Assembly (NCBI GenBank): GCA_006969385.1
Contig: CP030884.1
Span: 1,426,001 to 1,490,000, forward strand
Length of the DNA: 64,000 nt
DNA from: Planctomycetaceae bacterium
Lineage (GTDB): Bacteria > Planctomycetota > Phycisphaerae > UBA1845 > UTPLA1
Direction: 5' to 3'
The position numbers were made by a program, and so were the translations under genes. Positions 44,592 through 52,532 of the stretch are shown piece by piece. The notes below the pieces were generated by a model. The model saw only the letters and a program-made list of their open reading frames with translations, did no database searches and had not been told where the DNA came from. The number at the start of each line of letters is the position of its first letter. Within the stretch, counting starts at the first letter, position 1.

Positions 44592-45803
44592 ATGAGCGCG
44601 AGCCCCCCATCCATGCAGTCCGATTCCGTCGGTTGGTACGTACACTTACCGTTCTGTCGCACCAAATGCGGCTATTGTGACTTTTATTCGTTGCCGACCA
44701 TCGAGCATCTGATTCCGGCGCTCATGACCGCGCTGGAAGTGGAACTCACGGTGCGCAATCCGCAGCGACCGGTAACCACGATCTTTATCGGCGGCGGCAC
44801 GCCGACGGAACTGCCCCGACCGGCTTTGCAACGTTTGCTCTCGCACATCGGCGCCGCGGCGGGCACTGTCGATGAGTGGACGGTGGAGGCGAACCCGAGC
44901 AGCGCGTCGGAGTTGAAGCTGGAAACGCTGGCGGCGGCGGGCGTGTCGCGCGTGTCGTTTGGGGCGCAATCTTTTTTTGAAGATGACTTGCGCGTGTTAG
45001 AGCGCTTGCACGATCCGAAACATATTTTGGAATCGGTGGCAGCGGCGCGCGAGGTGGGACTGACCAATCTCAATCTCGATTTTATCTACGGCGTGCCGGG
45101 GCAGACGTTGGAGCGCTGGCGCGAAACGTTAACGCGCGCCATCGATACCGGTGTGCCGCACCTGTCTTGCTATGCGTTGATGTTTGAGCCGGGGACGGCG
45201 CTGACGCGCTTGCAACAGCAGGGTCGTATGACCGCGATTGATGAAGCGTTGGAAGCGGAGATGTTTGAGTTAACGATCGAGATGCTGACGGCGGCGGGTT
45301 ACGAACATTACGAGATCAGCAACTTTGCCCAACCGGACAAGCAGTGTCGCGCGAATTTGATTTACTGGAATAACGAGGAGTATCTCGGCATCGGGCCATC
45401 GGCCGTGAGTTATTTGAATGGCGAGCGCCGTAAGAACGTGGCGGATGTGCGTAAGTACGTGGAGATCGCGCAGCAAGACATGGATGCGCTGGTGGTGGAG
45501 CGCGAAATGTTGACGCAGGAAGAGCGCGCCGCAGAGACGGCGGTGCAGATGTTGCGATTGACGGAGGGGATTGATGTTGCGCGGTTTCAGCGGCAATGTG
45601 GGGTTGATCCGCAGGCTTTATTTGCAGTGCCGATTCAAGAGATGTCAGCGGCGGGATTGATTTACGTGACGGATGAGCGAATTCGTTTAACGCGGCGCGG
45701 GTTGTTGTTGGCGAATTATGTGATGCGCGGGTTTTTAGAAGTGGTAGGGAATGCGGGGTCCGGAGATTCGTCGTTGGTGCAGATCGGCGTTGATACGGCG
45801 TAG
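44592..45803 (+). CDS. hemW: HemW-type radical SAM coproporphyrinogen III oxidase-like protein
   Basis: 403 residues from the ATG at 44592 (a TTG precedes it; an ATG at 44613 is also possible). The radical SAM cluster motif is C-R-T-K-C-G-Y-C-D-F near residue 22, with G-G-G-T-P-T near 71 and the HemW-type V-Y-G-V-P-G-Q-T-like segment. HemW members act in heme trafficking or anaerobic porphyrin oxidation; sequence alone separates them poorly from HemN, but HemN has an extra N-terminal Cys and is longer. It is monocistronic, divergent from the FHA gene. Confidence 0.88.
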   Translation: MSASPPSMQSDSVGWYVHLPFCRTKCGYCDFYSLPTIEHLIPALMTALEVELTVRNPQRPVTTIFIGGGTPTELPRPALQRLLSHIGAAAGTVDEWTVEANPSSASELKLETLAAAGVSRVSFGAQSFFEDDLRVLERLHDPKHILESVAAAREVGLTNLNLDFIYGVPGQTLERWRETLTRAIDTGVPHLSCYALMFEPGTALTRLQQQGRMTAIDEALEAEMFELTIEMLTAAGYEHYEISNFAQPDKQCRANLIYWNNEEYLGIGPSAVSYLNGERRKNVADVRKYVEIAQQDMDALVVEREMLTQEERAAETAVQMLRLTEGIDVARFQRQCGVDPQALFAVPIQEMSAAGLIYVTDERIRLTRRGLLLANYVMRGFLEVVGNAGSGDSSLVQIGVDTA

Positions 45804-45845
45804 GTCAGACTGGGTTGGAGTCTATCTTTTAAGTATGCGCGATTG

Positions 45846-46676
45846 ATGAGGATCGGCGAATTGCCACGGCCAACAAAGAAGAACAAGTTTTTTCCGAAGA
45901 TCACTCCGGAGAGCTTTCGCAAGGCCGCAGAGCGGGCGCGTTTTCGCTGTTCGAATCCGGACTGCGAAGTATTGACCGTGGCGCTGGATTGTTGCGCGAC
46001 CGAAGCGCAGTTGATGGGAGAGGTCGTCTCCATGACGGAGCGGCGTGTTTGCGAGCTTCGTCGTCGGCGGCGTCGCGAAGACGAGATTGATGTTCTAGAA
46101 GACGGGCTTTGGTTGTGTCGTGAATGTGTGGCGGAGTTAGCGCGACGTCGGAGCCTGACGCCCGCAGAGCAGTTGCGGCCCTGGTGGGAGCATGCCGGGC
46201 GTCGCGATTTGGATGGGGTGTATTTTGAAGATGACGCCCATCAGGCTGAGCGGGGCATGATTGATACATTCAAAGCGCGCGAGGCGTTGGCTCTGCAGCA
46301 GATTCCGAAATACTATTTTCACCTCAATACCGCTGGGATTTGCGAGCGTTTTCAAAAGTTGCATGCGTTGCATATTGAAGCGCTTGAATCGGATAATTGG
46401 AACTTTGCGCGAAGCCGCCTTAAGAAGATCGGTAAATATTCACAAGCCATGACGGTTAAGCAGTGGTGGGCAGAGCGACGAACATCTGGGTGTCGTGGGG
46501 TCAAATATCGCATTGACCCTCACGCGTTTTGTCGTGGCGTGTATTTGGTTACCTATTTGACGGGCAAGGTCGCGGAAGGACGAGACAGTTCTTCTCTGAT
46601 TCCATTTTACGAGTGCGATAAAGCGTTGCGTGCAGTGGGGCCCTACGAGTATCTCGTTCTTGCGGGTTTGATTTGA
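45846..46676 (+). CDS. Hypothetical protein with degenerate HNH-like zinc knuckles
   Basis: 276 residues from the ATG at 45846. Cys35 and Cys40 in R-C-S-N-P-D-C, then Cys91 and Cys94 in D-G-L-W-L-C-R-E-C resemble the paired zinc knuckles of HNH endonucleases, where the second pair typically reads N-G-I-W-L-C-x-x-C. The position of the catalytic His after G-E is V-V-S here and an Arg-rich loop follows, so nuclease activity is doubtful. Residues 100-276 have no recognised fold. No defence genes are adjacent. It may be a DNA- or RNA-binding relic of that family. Confidence 0.6.
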   Translation: MRIGELPRPTKKNKFFPKITPESFRKAAERARFRCSNPDCEVLTVALDCCATEAQLMGEVVSMTERRVCELRRRRRREDEIDVLEDGLWLCRECVAELARRRSLTPAEQLRPWWEHAGRRDLDGVYFEDDAHQAERGMIDTFKAREALALQQIPKYYFHLNTAGICERFQKLHALHIEALESDNWNFARSRLKKIGKYSQAMTVKQWWAERRTSGCRGVKYRIDPHAFCRGVYLVTYLTGKVAEGRDSSSLIPFYECDKALRAVGPYEYLVLAGLI

Positions 46677-46689
46677 TCGCTGGTTTCAC

Positions 46690-46776
46690 TCATCCCTCCG
46701 GGATGAGAAAATTCGAGCGCGCCGTCTACCCAGCGTTGAAACGCTGGGCTATTTTCCCCGTGTGCCTACGGCACGG
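46690..46776. repeat. Three tandem hairpins (distinct repeat family)
   Basis: Three perfect or near-perfect palindromes in 90 bases: TCATCCCTCCGGGATGA at 46690-46706, CCCAGCGTTGAAACGCTGGG at 46729-46748, and CCGTGTGCCTACGGCACGG at 46758-46776. Their look differs from families A, B and C. They lie between two convergent genes. No gene is seen here. Confidence 0.8.
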
Positions 46777-46891
46777 AATAATTCGGTCGATTGGGTTGCC
46801 CAATCCGGATGGCTCTGCAGATAGGCGTCATAGCCATAGTCATAGGTGTTGCGGGCTCTAGCGGTAGGGACACCATCAGTTTGCTTGCTAT

Positions 46892-48361
46892 CTACAACGG
46901 CTGCATCGCGCTTGGCCCTGTTGACGTCGGCGGCGTGGATGACTTTTTTGGGCCGTTTGACTTCTTCGCCTCCACCGCATCCGGCCCGCGCTCTTCGTTA
47001 AAAAAATTCACGATGATGCTGTAGATATAGTCGCGCCGATACGCCGCGAAGCCGTCGTGGCCACCTTCGTTGAGGATGACACCGGCGACGTTCGGATTTT
47101 TGGTAAACGAGAAAAACTCGGCCACTTCGTTGGCATAGGCAAGTGGGTCGTTGGAGCCGTGCACGATAAGTACCGGCACGCGGGCGTGTTCGAGTTTCGA
47201 GCGAAACGGCTCATTCTTGTACGGCGATAGACGCAGATAGGTGTAGCCGTCGGCAACGGCGTTGGGATACTTCAGGGGCGAACGCGAAAATTCGTGCGCG
47301 ATCAGCGCACGAAGCGAGCCGTTCATCGGTGGATACCCTTTGCGGGTCGCGCGCAGGTTCACGGTCGACTGCAAGCTGTGGTAGACCGGGTTGACGACGT
47401 AATCGTGGTCTTCTTCGAGACCGTCGCAAATTTCTTCGAATTTCAGGCACGGTGATAGCGCGACGGCCCCCGCTTCAAAGTGACGCTGCGTGCGATCGAT
47501 CGGCGGCATGGCGGTGCGGATCTCAGGGGCGACCAACGGATCGTCAACAGGTCGCCCATCTTCATACGGCGCCAGCAAGGCCGAGTTAGCACTCCAACTA
47601 AAGCCGATGATGCCCGTTTTCTTTACATAGGGTTTCCGCCGCAGCCATTCGTCTACCACTAACAGGTCGGCTGTTTCCAAAACGCCAAAGTTGTAGGGTA
47701 GTTCCGGATACTTCGCTTCGGTCTGACCGTGGCCGCGGAGTTCGAGTGAGATCGCATGAAAGCCGTAATCGCGCAGGCCGGAGGCGATGTCGCGCGAACG
47801 CAAACGCATGTTGTCGCCGAGCAAGCCGGGCAGCAGGATGATGCAGTTGGCGTTTTTCGGGTTGCCGAGTGGGTCGCGCGCCAGGCCGAGCCGCGCCTGA
47901 ATCTGAATGCCGTCATCGATGGGTATCCAGACGTCTTCAAAGCCATCCCACGCCGGTGCCGGTTCTTCGACCGATTCGGTTGTGCCGGTGACTTGGGCGG
48001 TATGCTGGAGACCGCCCAAATTGTCGAAGACGGAATGCAGGGTTTTGTCGTCGCGATCGAAGTGGCTCATAACGTCGATGGGATTGCCGTCGGCGTCGAG
48101 CATGTCCTCGGTGAGTAGGGCGAGTTCTTCATCGTCGTCGTCCAGTTTGTGCACGAGGGCATCGTGAGCGCGGCGCAACCATTGGCGCGTCGTTTCGGGT
48201 TGATCGCTGGGCGGCAGCAACTTGATGCGATCGGGCCGGAACGGGAACGAGCGCTCGGCAAAGCAGCCGAGATTGAGCACGGCGATAAAAAGGCAGGTCA
48301 GAATCAGCCCGAGGATGGTGCTATTGCGGCTGAGGCCGTTACGAAGAGCGGGAGACGACAT
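46892..48361 (-). CDS. Membrane-anchored alpha/beta hydrolase
   Basis: 489 residues. A hydrophobic segment at 16-33 ends in N-L-G-C, giving an anchor or a weak lipobox. An acidic N-terminal region precedes an alpha/beta hydrolase fold (about 140-460): L-L-P-G-L-L-G-D-N oxyanion loop, the nucleophile Ser in I-G-F-S-W-S-A-N (a variant of G-x-S-x-G), Asp in H-G-S-N-D-P-L, and His in E-G-G-H-D-G-F, so a complete triad is present. Substrate unknown; the Y-N-F-G and L-R-G-H-G-Q-T segments resemble esterases. The C-terminus is Pro/Ser-rich. Confidence 0.85.
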   Translation of the reverse strand: MSSPALRNGLSRNSTILGLILTCLFIAVLNLGCFAERSFPFRPDRIKLLPPSDQPETTRQWLRRAHDALVHKLDDDDEELALLTEDMLDADGNPIDVMSHFDRDDKTLHSVFDNLGGLQHTAQVTGTTESVEEPAPAWDGFEDVWIPIDDGIQIQARLGLARDPLGNPKNANCIILLPGLLGDNMRLRSRDIASGLRDYGFHAISLELRGHGQTEAKYPELPYNFGVLETADLLVVDEWLRRKPYVKKTGIIGFSWSANSALLAPYEDGRPVDDPLVAPEIRTAMPPIDRTQRHFEAGAVALSPCLKFEEICDGLEEDHDYVVNPVYHSLQSTVNLRATRKGYPPMNGSLRALIAHEFSRSPLKYPNAVADGYTYLRLSPYKNEPFRSKLEHARVPVLIVHGSNDPLAYANEVAEFFSFTKNPNVAGVILNEGGHDGFAAYRRDYIYSIIVNFFNEERGPDAVEAKKSNGPKKSSTPPTSTGPSAMQPL

Positions 48362-48788
48362 ACGTAGGAAATTTCCTTCAGGATCGGCATTGGCGATGCC
48401 TCTTTTTTAACAGGCTGCGGCGATCTCGCAACTCTTTTGACGATTCGTCGATTTATTGCCTAACGCGCTCGCGCGCCGGCGGGTCCATTCCTGAGCAATG
48501 GGCATACGATCAACTGATCGGTGCGTCATGACTGCCGCCGTGCGAGCGGCGCTGCCGATGCATCAAGATGCCAAGCGGTAACATGTTCGAGCCGTCGTTT
48601 TTTCGACGCTGCATGTCGGGTTATGGCGCGAACGCTTGCCCAGTAGGAGGTTACGCACGATACTAACGGGTTTTTGGTAGCCAAGTGGCGGTGTAAGGCT
48701 TTGGCATCACGAGGCTTACGGGTGTCGGTGCGGTGGCCTGCGGCGTTGTTGGTGAGGATGGAATGGTAGGCAGGAGGACGCCGCTCTC
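48362..48788. other. Intergenic region, no gene seen
   Basis: About 427 bases between divergent genes, the hydrolase and the desaturase, so both promoters are expected here. A weak hairpin with a T-run (GGCAT-TGGCG-ATGCC, 48386-48407) lies close to the hydrolase start. AGGAGG at 48772-48777 serves the desaturase. Confidence 0.5.
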
Positions 48789-49808
48789 ATGGGTCCGGCA
48801 GAAGTAAAAGCACTACACAAAGAGGCGCGTAGCAACATGGTGCCGATGCTCGTCAATCTGGCGGGCGTGGCGGCGTGCATCGCGACGTTGGTGTCGGGCT
48901 GGCCGACGGGCCATTGGGCCTGGACGGCCGCCGTGATCGTCGTCTTGGTCTACTTTCAGCATTGTTGGATGACGATCTTCCATGAAGACGTGCACTACAC
49001 GCTGTACAAAGGCAAGTGGCACAACATTCGCAACGGCATGATCGTCGGTACGCTGCTCACGGTCCCTTTCTCGGTGTACCGACAGGTACACATTCGCCAT
49101 CACAACAAGATGAACATGCCGGAAGATTGGGAGCTCTGGCCCTATTGCGATCCGAGTAAGTCGCTGGCGTTTCGCCGCGTGTTTGCTTTCTTCGATGTAT
49201 TTCTGGGTGTGTGGGCGGCGTCGTTTATTTATGGTCGCATCTTCTTCGTGAAGCACACGCCGATTACCGATCCGAAAACGCGACGCAAGATTTGGATGGA
49301 GTACGGCATCATCGTTGTGTTCTGGGCAACGATCTGGACGTGGGTGGCGCTCACCGGCGGTTGGTGGTTGTTTGCGAAAATCTATCTCATACCGGCGTTT
49401 CTCGTTGGCATGGTGCAGACGATTCGCAAGTTCACCGAGCACTTGGGCCTGCCCGAGGGCGATCCGATGCGCGGCGCGCGAACGGTCGTAACGAAAGATC
49501 CGATCGGCAAGGCGTTTTCGTACACGAGTTTTCATATCGCCACCCATGGCGTGCATCACAAGTATCCGCAGATGCCGCACGAGAATCTGGCCAAGGCGTA
49601 TGAGATGGAGCAGGCCGAAGCAGATGCCGAGGCCGAACGCGTTAAGGCTGAAGCGGAAGGTGAGCCCATACCAGTATTTCCGAGCCACTTCCGGGCGATG
49701 TTGGATATGACGCGGTATCTGCCGTATCCGGGGATCGGCGTGAACGCGCGACGCGATCGGGCGGAAATGAATGCGCCACGAACACCGGGGAATCCCACAC
49801 CGGCGTAA
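48789..49808 (+). CDS. Membrane fatty acid desaturase family protein
   Basis: 339 residues. Three histidine clusters fit the di-iron membrane desaturase family: H-E-D-V-H at 65-69, H-I-R-H-H at 101-105 and H-G-V-H-H at 253-257. Hydrophobic segments near 20-38, 45-64, 83-100, 128-150, 172-190 and 195-212 give a typical topology. It would introduce a double bond or hydroxyl into an acyl chain or carotenoid; substrate unknown. AGGAGG precedes the ATG. It is followed by an adenylating ligase and a sterol desaturase-type gene on the same strand. Confidence 0.9.
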   Translation: MGPAEVKALHKEARSNMVPMLVNLAGVAACIATLVSGWPTGHWAWTAAVIVVLVYFQHCWMTIFHEDVHYTLYKGKWHNIRNGMIVGTLLTVPFSVYRQVHIRHHNKMNMPEDWELWPYCDPSKSLAFRRVFAFFDVFLGVWAASFIYGRIFFVKHTPITDPKTRRKIWMEYGIIVVFWATIWTWVALTGGWWLFAKIYLIPAFLVGMVQTIRKFTEHLGLPEGDPMRGARTVVTKDPIGKAFSYTSFHIATHGVHHKYPQMPHENLAKAYEMEQAEADAEAERVKAEAEGEPIPVFPSHFRAMLDMTRYLPYPGIGVNARRDRAEMNAPRTPGNPTPA

Positions 49809-49816
49809 AGGCGTTA

Positions 49817-49847
49817 GTCCCCCAACCCCAGAGGGGCAGGGGCACCC
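49817..49847. repeat. Family A hairpin repeat
   Basis: GTCCCCCAACCCC, AGA, GGGGCAGGGGCACCC; one base differs from the copies at 16691 and 42571. It lies nine bases after the desaturase stop. Confidence 0.85.
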
Positions 49848-49876
49848 GGTGTGCGACGATCGTGTCTGCGCTGTGG

Positions 49877-49895
49877 CACCGGTTTGTAACCGGTG
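49877..49895. repeat. CACCGGTT palindrome
   Basis: CACCGGTT, TGT, AACCGGTG: a perfect 8-base inverted repeat. A similar GC-rich palindrome lies at 28707. Confidence 0.6.
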
Positions 49896-50036
49896 TAAGG
49901 TTGGCCTCGGACGAAATAATATTTCACCGACAAGCTTAAGCAGGCGCGGAGGTTTGCTCTTGAATATTGTACCTTACCTTTTTCCGCTGTTGGGTGGGGG
50001 TACAACAAAGCGACGCGGCAGCACAGTTAGGCATAC

Positions 50037-51389
50037 ATGGAAGAACGGTTCTACCCCAGTCTGATCGACATTCTCTTTCGTAATCCGCGCAAAGACGCGG
50101 CGCAGTTGCGCGCCGAGAATGAGAAGCAATTTCAATACTTGCTGCGTCATGCTTACGAGCGTGTGCCGTACTACCGCCGGCTGTGGGATGAGGCGGGAAT
50201 AAGCCTCGGCGAAATCAAGAGCATCAACGATCTGTCTAAGCTGCCCATGGTCGACAAAGAGACGATCGTGGCCGCAGGCAATGATGCGCTGGAGCAAGGT
50301 GTCGATCCGGAAACGATGGACACAATGAGTACCAGCGGCACATCGGGGCGGGCGATCACCATGCGGCGTGTGATTAAGGAAATTCGCGTGGTGCGGCGCT
50401 CGTATCTGCGTTCGCTCTTTAAGAACGGCGCGCGACCTTGGCATCGTAATCTGACGATGGCCAGCACCTGGCTGAGCAATAAGAAGGGCTGGTTCATCAG
50501 CAAGTTTGCCAAAACGCATCATATCTTTCCAAAGGATTCGCTCGACGATCAGCTGAAGACGCTGCGCGAGTTCAAAACGCAAAATCTCATGGGCCAGACG
50601 GGTGGTTTGTTTCTGTTGGCGCGCGAGTTGTTGCGTCGCGGCGAGACCTACCCGTTGAACATTCTCGCGCCGACGGGGGCCACGTTGATGCCGCAGATGC
50701 GGGCGGCGTTGCGCGAGGCGTTTTGTACCGAGCCGCGCGACTTGTACGGCGCAGTCGAACTCGGCGCGATCTCGTGGCAGTGCAAGGCGGGGAATTATCA
50801 CGTCGACGCCGATCGCATGTTGGTGGAGATCGTCGATACAGAAGGTAAGCCGGTGCCGGTGGGCGAGACCGGACAAGTCGTGTGTACCACGCTGCATGGC
50901 TATAGCCTTCCGCTGATTCGTTATCGGTTGCGCGACGTGGCCTCGCTGTCGAATGAAACGTGCTCGTGCGGCGTGAAGTTTCCGCTGATGGGGCCGGTGC
51001 ACGGTCGTATTAACGACTTTCTGCCGACGCCGACGGGTGAGTTGGTTTCGCCGCATTTCCTGTATCATATTTTCGATCACGTGGGCGGCAGCCCGGTGAA
51101 GGAATGGCGGATTATCCAGCACGCGCCGGACCGCATGACGTACGAATATGTGCCCGAAGATAACTTCAACCAAGCGGCACTCGAAGGCGGCATGGATGCG
51201 ATTCGCGAGCGCTTCGGTGGCAACATTGATGTGAAGGCGGTGCAAGTTGAGAGCGTGCCGATGACGCCCAATGGCAAGCGCACTTGTATCGTCTCGGAAC
51301 TCAACCCGGAAAGCATCGACGGCATGCGACCGTGGGATAAAGAGGCGCAGGCGGGGATGTCGGAAGAGTTAGCGGCATTGTCGTCGTAA
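50037..51389 (+). CDS. PaaK-like AMP-forming acyl-adenylate ligase
   Basis: 450 residues. Relative of phenylacetate-CoA ligases, as shown by S-T-S-G-T-S-G at 98-104 (ATP-binding P-loop), Y-G-A-V-E-L-G near 238, and R-Y-R-L-R-D-V-A followed by C-S-C-G, the typical C-terminal hinge and Cys motif. PaaK-type enzymes activate carboxylic acids with ATP and often transfer them to CoA; the carboxylate here is not identified. The gene sits between a fatty acid desaturase and a sterol desaturase-type gene, so activation of a lipid-type acid is a reasonable guess. ATG at 50037 has no strong ribosome-binding site. Confidence 0.88.
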   Translation: MEERFYPSLIDILFRNPRKDAAQLRAENEKQFQYLLRHAYERVPYYRRLWDEAGISLGEIKSINDLSKLPMVDKETIVAAGNDALEQGVDPETMDTMSTSGTSGRAITMRRVIKEIRVVRRSYLRSLFKNGARPWHRNLTMASTWLSNKKGWFISKFAKTHHIFPKDSLDDQLKTLREFKTQNLMGQTGGLFLLARELLRRGETYPLNILAPTGATLMPQMRAALREAFCTEPRDLYGAVELGAISWQCKAGNYHVDADRMLVEIVDTEGKPVPVGETGQVVCTTLHGYSLPLIRYRLRDVASLSNETCSCGVKFPLMGPVHGRINDFLPTPTGELVSPHFLYHIFDHVGGSPVKEWRIIQHAPDRMTYEYVPEDNFNQAALEGGMDAIRERFGGNIDVKAVQVESVPMTPNGKRTCIVSELNPESIDGMRPWDKEAQAGMSEELAALSS

Positions 51390-51491
51390 ACGATTAAACG
51401 TCAAAAAGTCGAAACGTCGAAAAATCAAAACGAAGATACGCCGAAGCAGGCATCATCTGAGCCGCGGCCTGTGGCCGTATGTAGTACGGAA

Positions 51492-51529
51492 CCCTCACCC
51501 CGGCCCTCTCCCTGCGAGGGAGAGGGGGT
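51492..51529. repeat. GC-rich hairpin repeat of the CCCTCACCCCGGCCCTCTCCC type
   Basis: CCCTCTCCC pairs with GGGAGAGGG at 51504-51526. This type of element is seen in many bacterial genomes. It lies 157 bases of intergenic DNA downstream of the ligase, with the TTG start of the next gene at 51547. The first part of the gap (51397-51435) is AT-rich. Confidence 0.65.
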
Positions 51530-51546
51530 AAAGCACGAGCAGAGCA

Positions 51547-52494
51547 TTGGAAACGCTTCTCAAAATCAAGCAGTTCATCGATGACACGCCGTCGATCATC
51601 ACGTTGACGGGCGTGTTCTTCTTCGGCCTTATCGTGTTCCATATTCTGGAGCGCATCTATCCGCCGGTGCATCCGACCTATTCGACGGGGCCGAAGCGCA
51701 AGGGCTATCTCGCCGATTTCACTGCCAGCCTGATCGATGGTCCGGTGATGTACGCCATCATCAAGATGACGTTTTATTCGCTCATCATCGCCAGCCCCGT
51801 GTTCGTCACGACGGGCATGTCAACCTGGCCCTGGCTGTTGCAGGCATTTGTCTTTTTTATTGTGAACGACTTCGCACGATACTGGTTGCATCGCTGGCAT
51901 CACGAGTCGGATTTTCTCTGGCGCTTTCATCGCGTGCATCACACGGTGCAACACATGGATGCGATGTCGACGTTTCGCGTGCACATCATCGAAGCGGCAA
52001 TGAAGTACGGTCTCATCGTGTTGCCGTTTCACTTCGCCCATTGCGATAAGACGGTGATCATCATTTATTCGACGATCGACATTTTGAAAGGCTTCTGGCA
52101 TCACGCGAACATGCGCACGCACATCGGTTGGTTCAATTACATCTTTAACTCGGCCGAACTGCATTGGTGGCATCACTCGACGGAAGAAAAGGGCCAGCGG
52201 GCAAATTACGGTTCGGTACTATCGATCTGGGATTGGGTGTTCGGCACGGCCTATTACAGCAAGAACGAATGGCCCACGACCATCGGCGTGGAAGGCATGG
52301 ATCACTTTCCCGAGCGCTATCACGAACTCTTGGGCACGGCGATGTTGACGGATGAGGAAGCGATCGAGCGCTACGGTAGCACGGAAGAACGCGACGAGGC
52401 CAAGCAAGAAGTGTTGGAAATGCCGAAGCCGACCAATATGAAATTCACGCCCGGTCCTGCGGAATTGGCTCCGGCGGCCGCGCCAGAGGTTTAG
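51547..52494 (+). CDS. Sterol desaturase / fatty acid hydroxylase superfamily protein
   Basis: 315 residues, TTG start. Membrane segments near 18-36, 66-90, 95-112 and 152-182. Histidine clusters H-R-W-H-H at 115-119, H-R-V-H-H at 128-132 and H-W-W-H-H at 206-210, plus W-H-H-A-N at 184-188, define the di-iron fatty acid hydroxylase fold. The substrate may be a sterol, carotenoid or ceramide-like lipid; none is known. The C-terminus is a Pro/Ala-rich tail. It completes a three-gene series with desaturase and ligase on the same strand. Confidence 0.9.
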   Translation: METLLKIKQFIDDTPSIITLTGVFFFGLIVFHILERIYPPVHPTYSTGPKRKGYLADFTASLIDGPVMYAIIKMTFYSLIIASPVFVTTGMSTWPWLLQAFVFFIVNDFARYWLHRWHHESDFLWRFHRVHHTVQHMDAMSTFRVHIIEAAMKYGLIVLPFHFAHCDKTVIIIYSTIDILKGFWHHANMRTHIGWFNYIFNSAELHWWHHSTEEKGQRANYGSVLSIWDWVFGTAYYSKNEWPTTIGVEGMDHFPERYHELLGTAMLTDEEAIERYGSTEERDEAKQEVLEMPKPTNMKFTPGPAELAPAAAPEV

Positions 52495-52532
52495 TGCAGA
52501 TTGCAATGTGACAGCAATATGGAGCGTTGGGG

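Noticed and set aside
48680..48740. GTAGCCAAGTGG...AAGGC, similar to a tRNA D-arm
   Set aside because: No matching anticodon stem or T-arm follows, and the flanks cannot form an acceptor stem.
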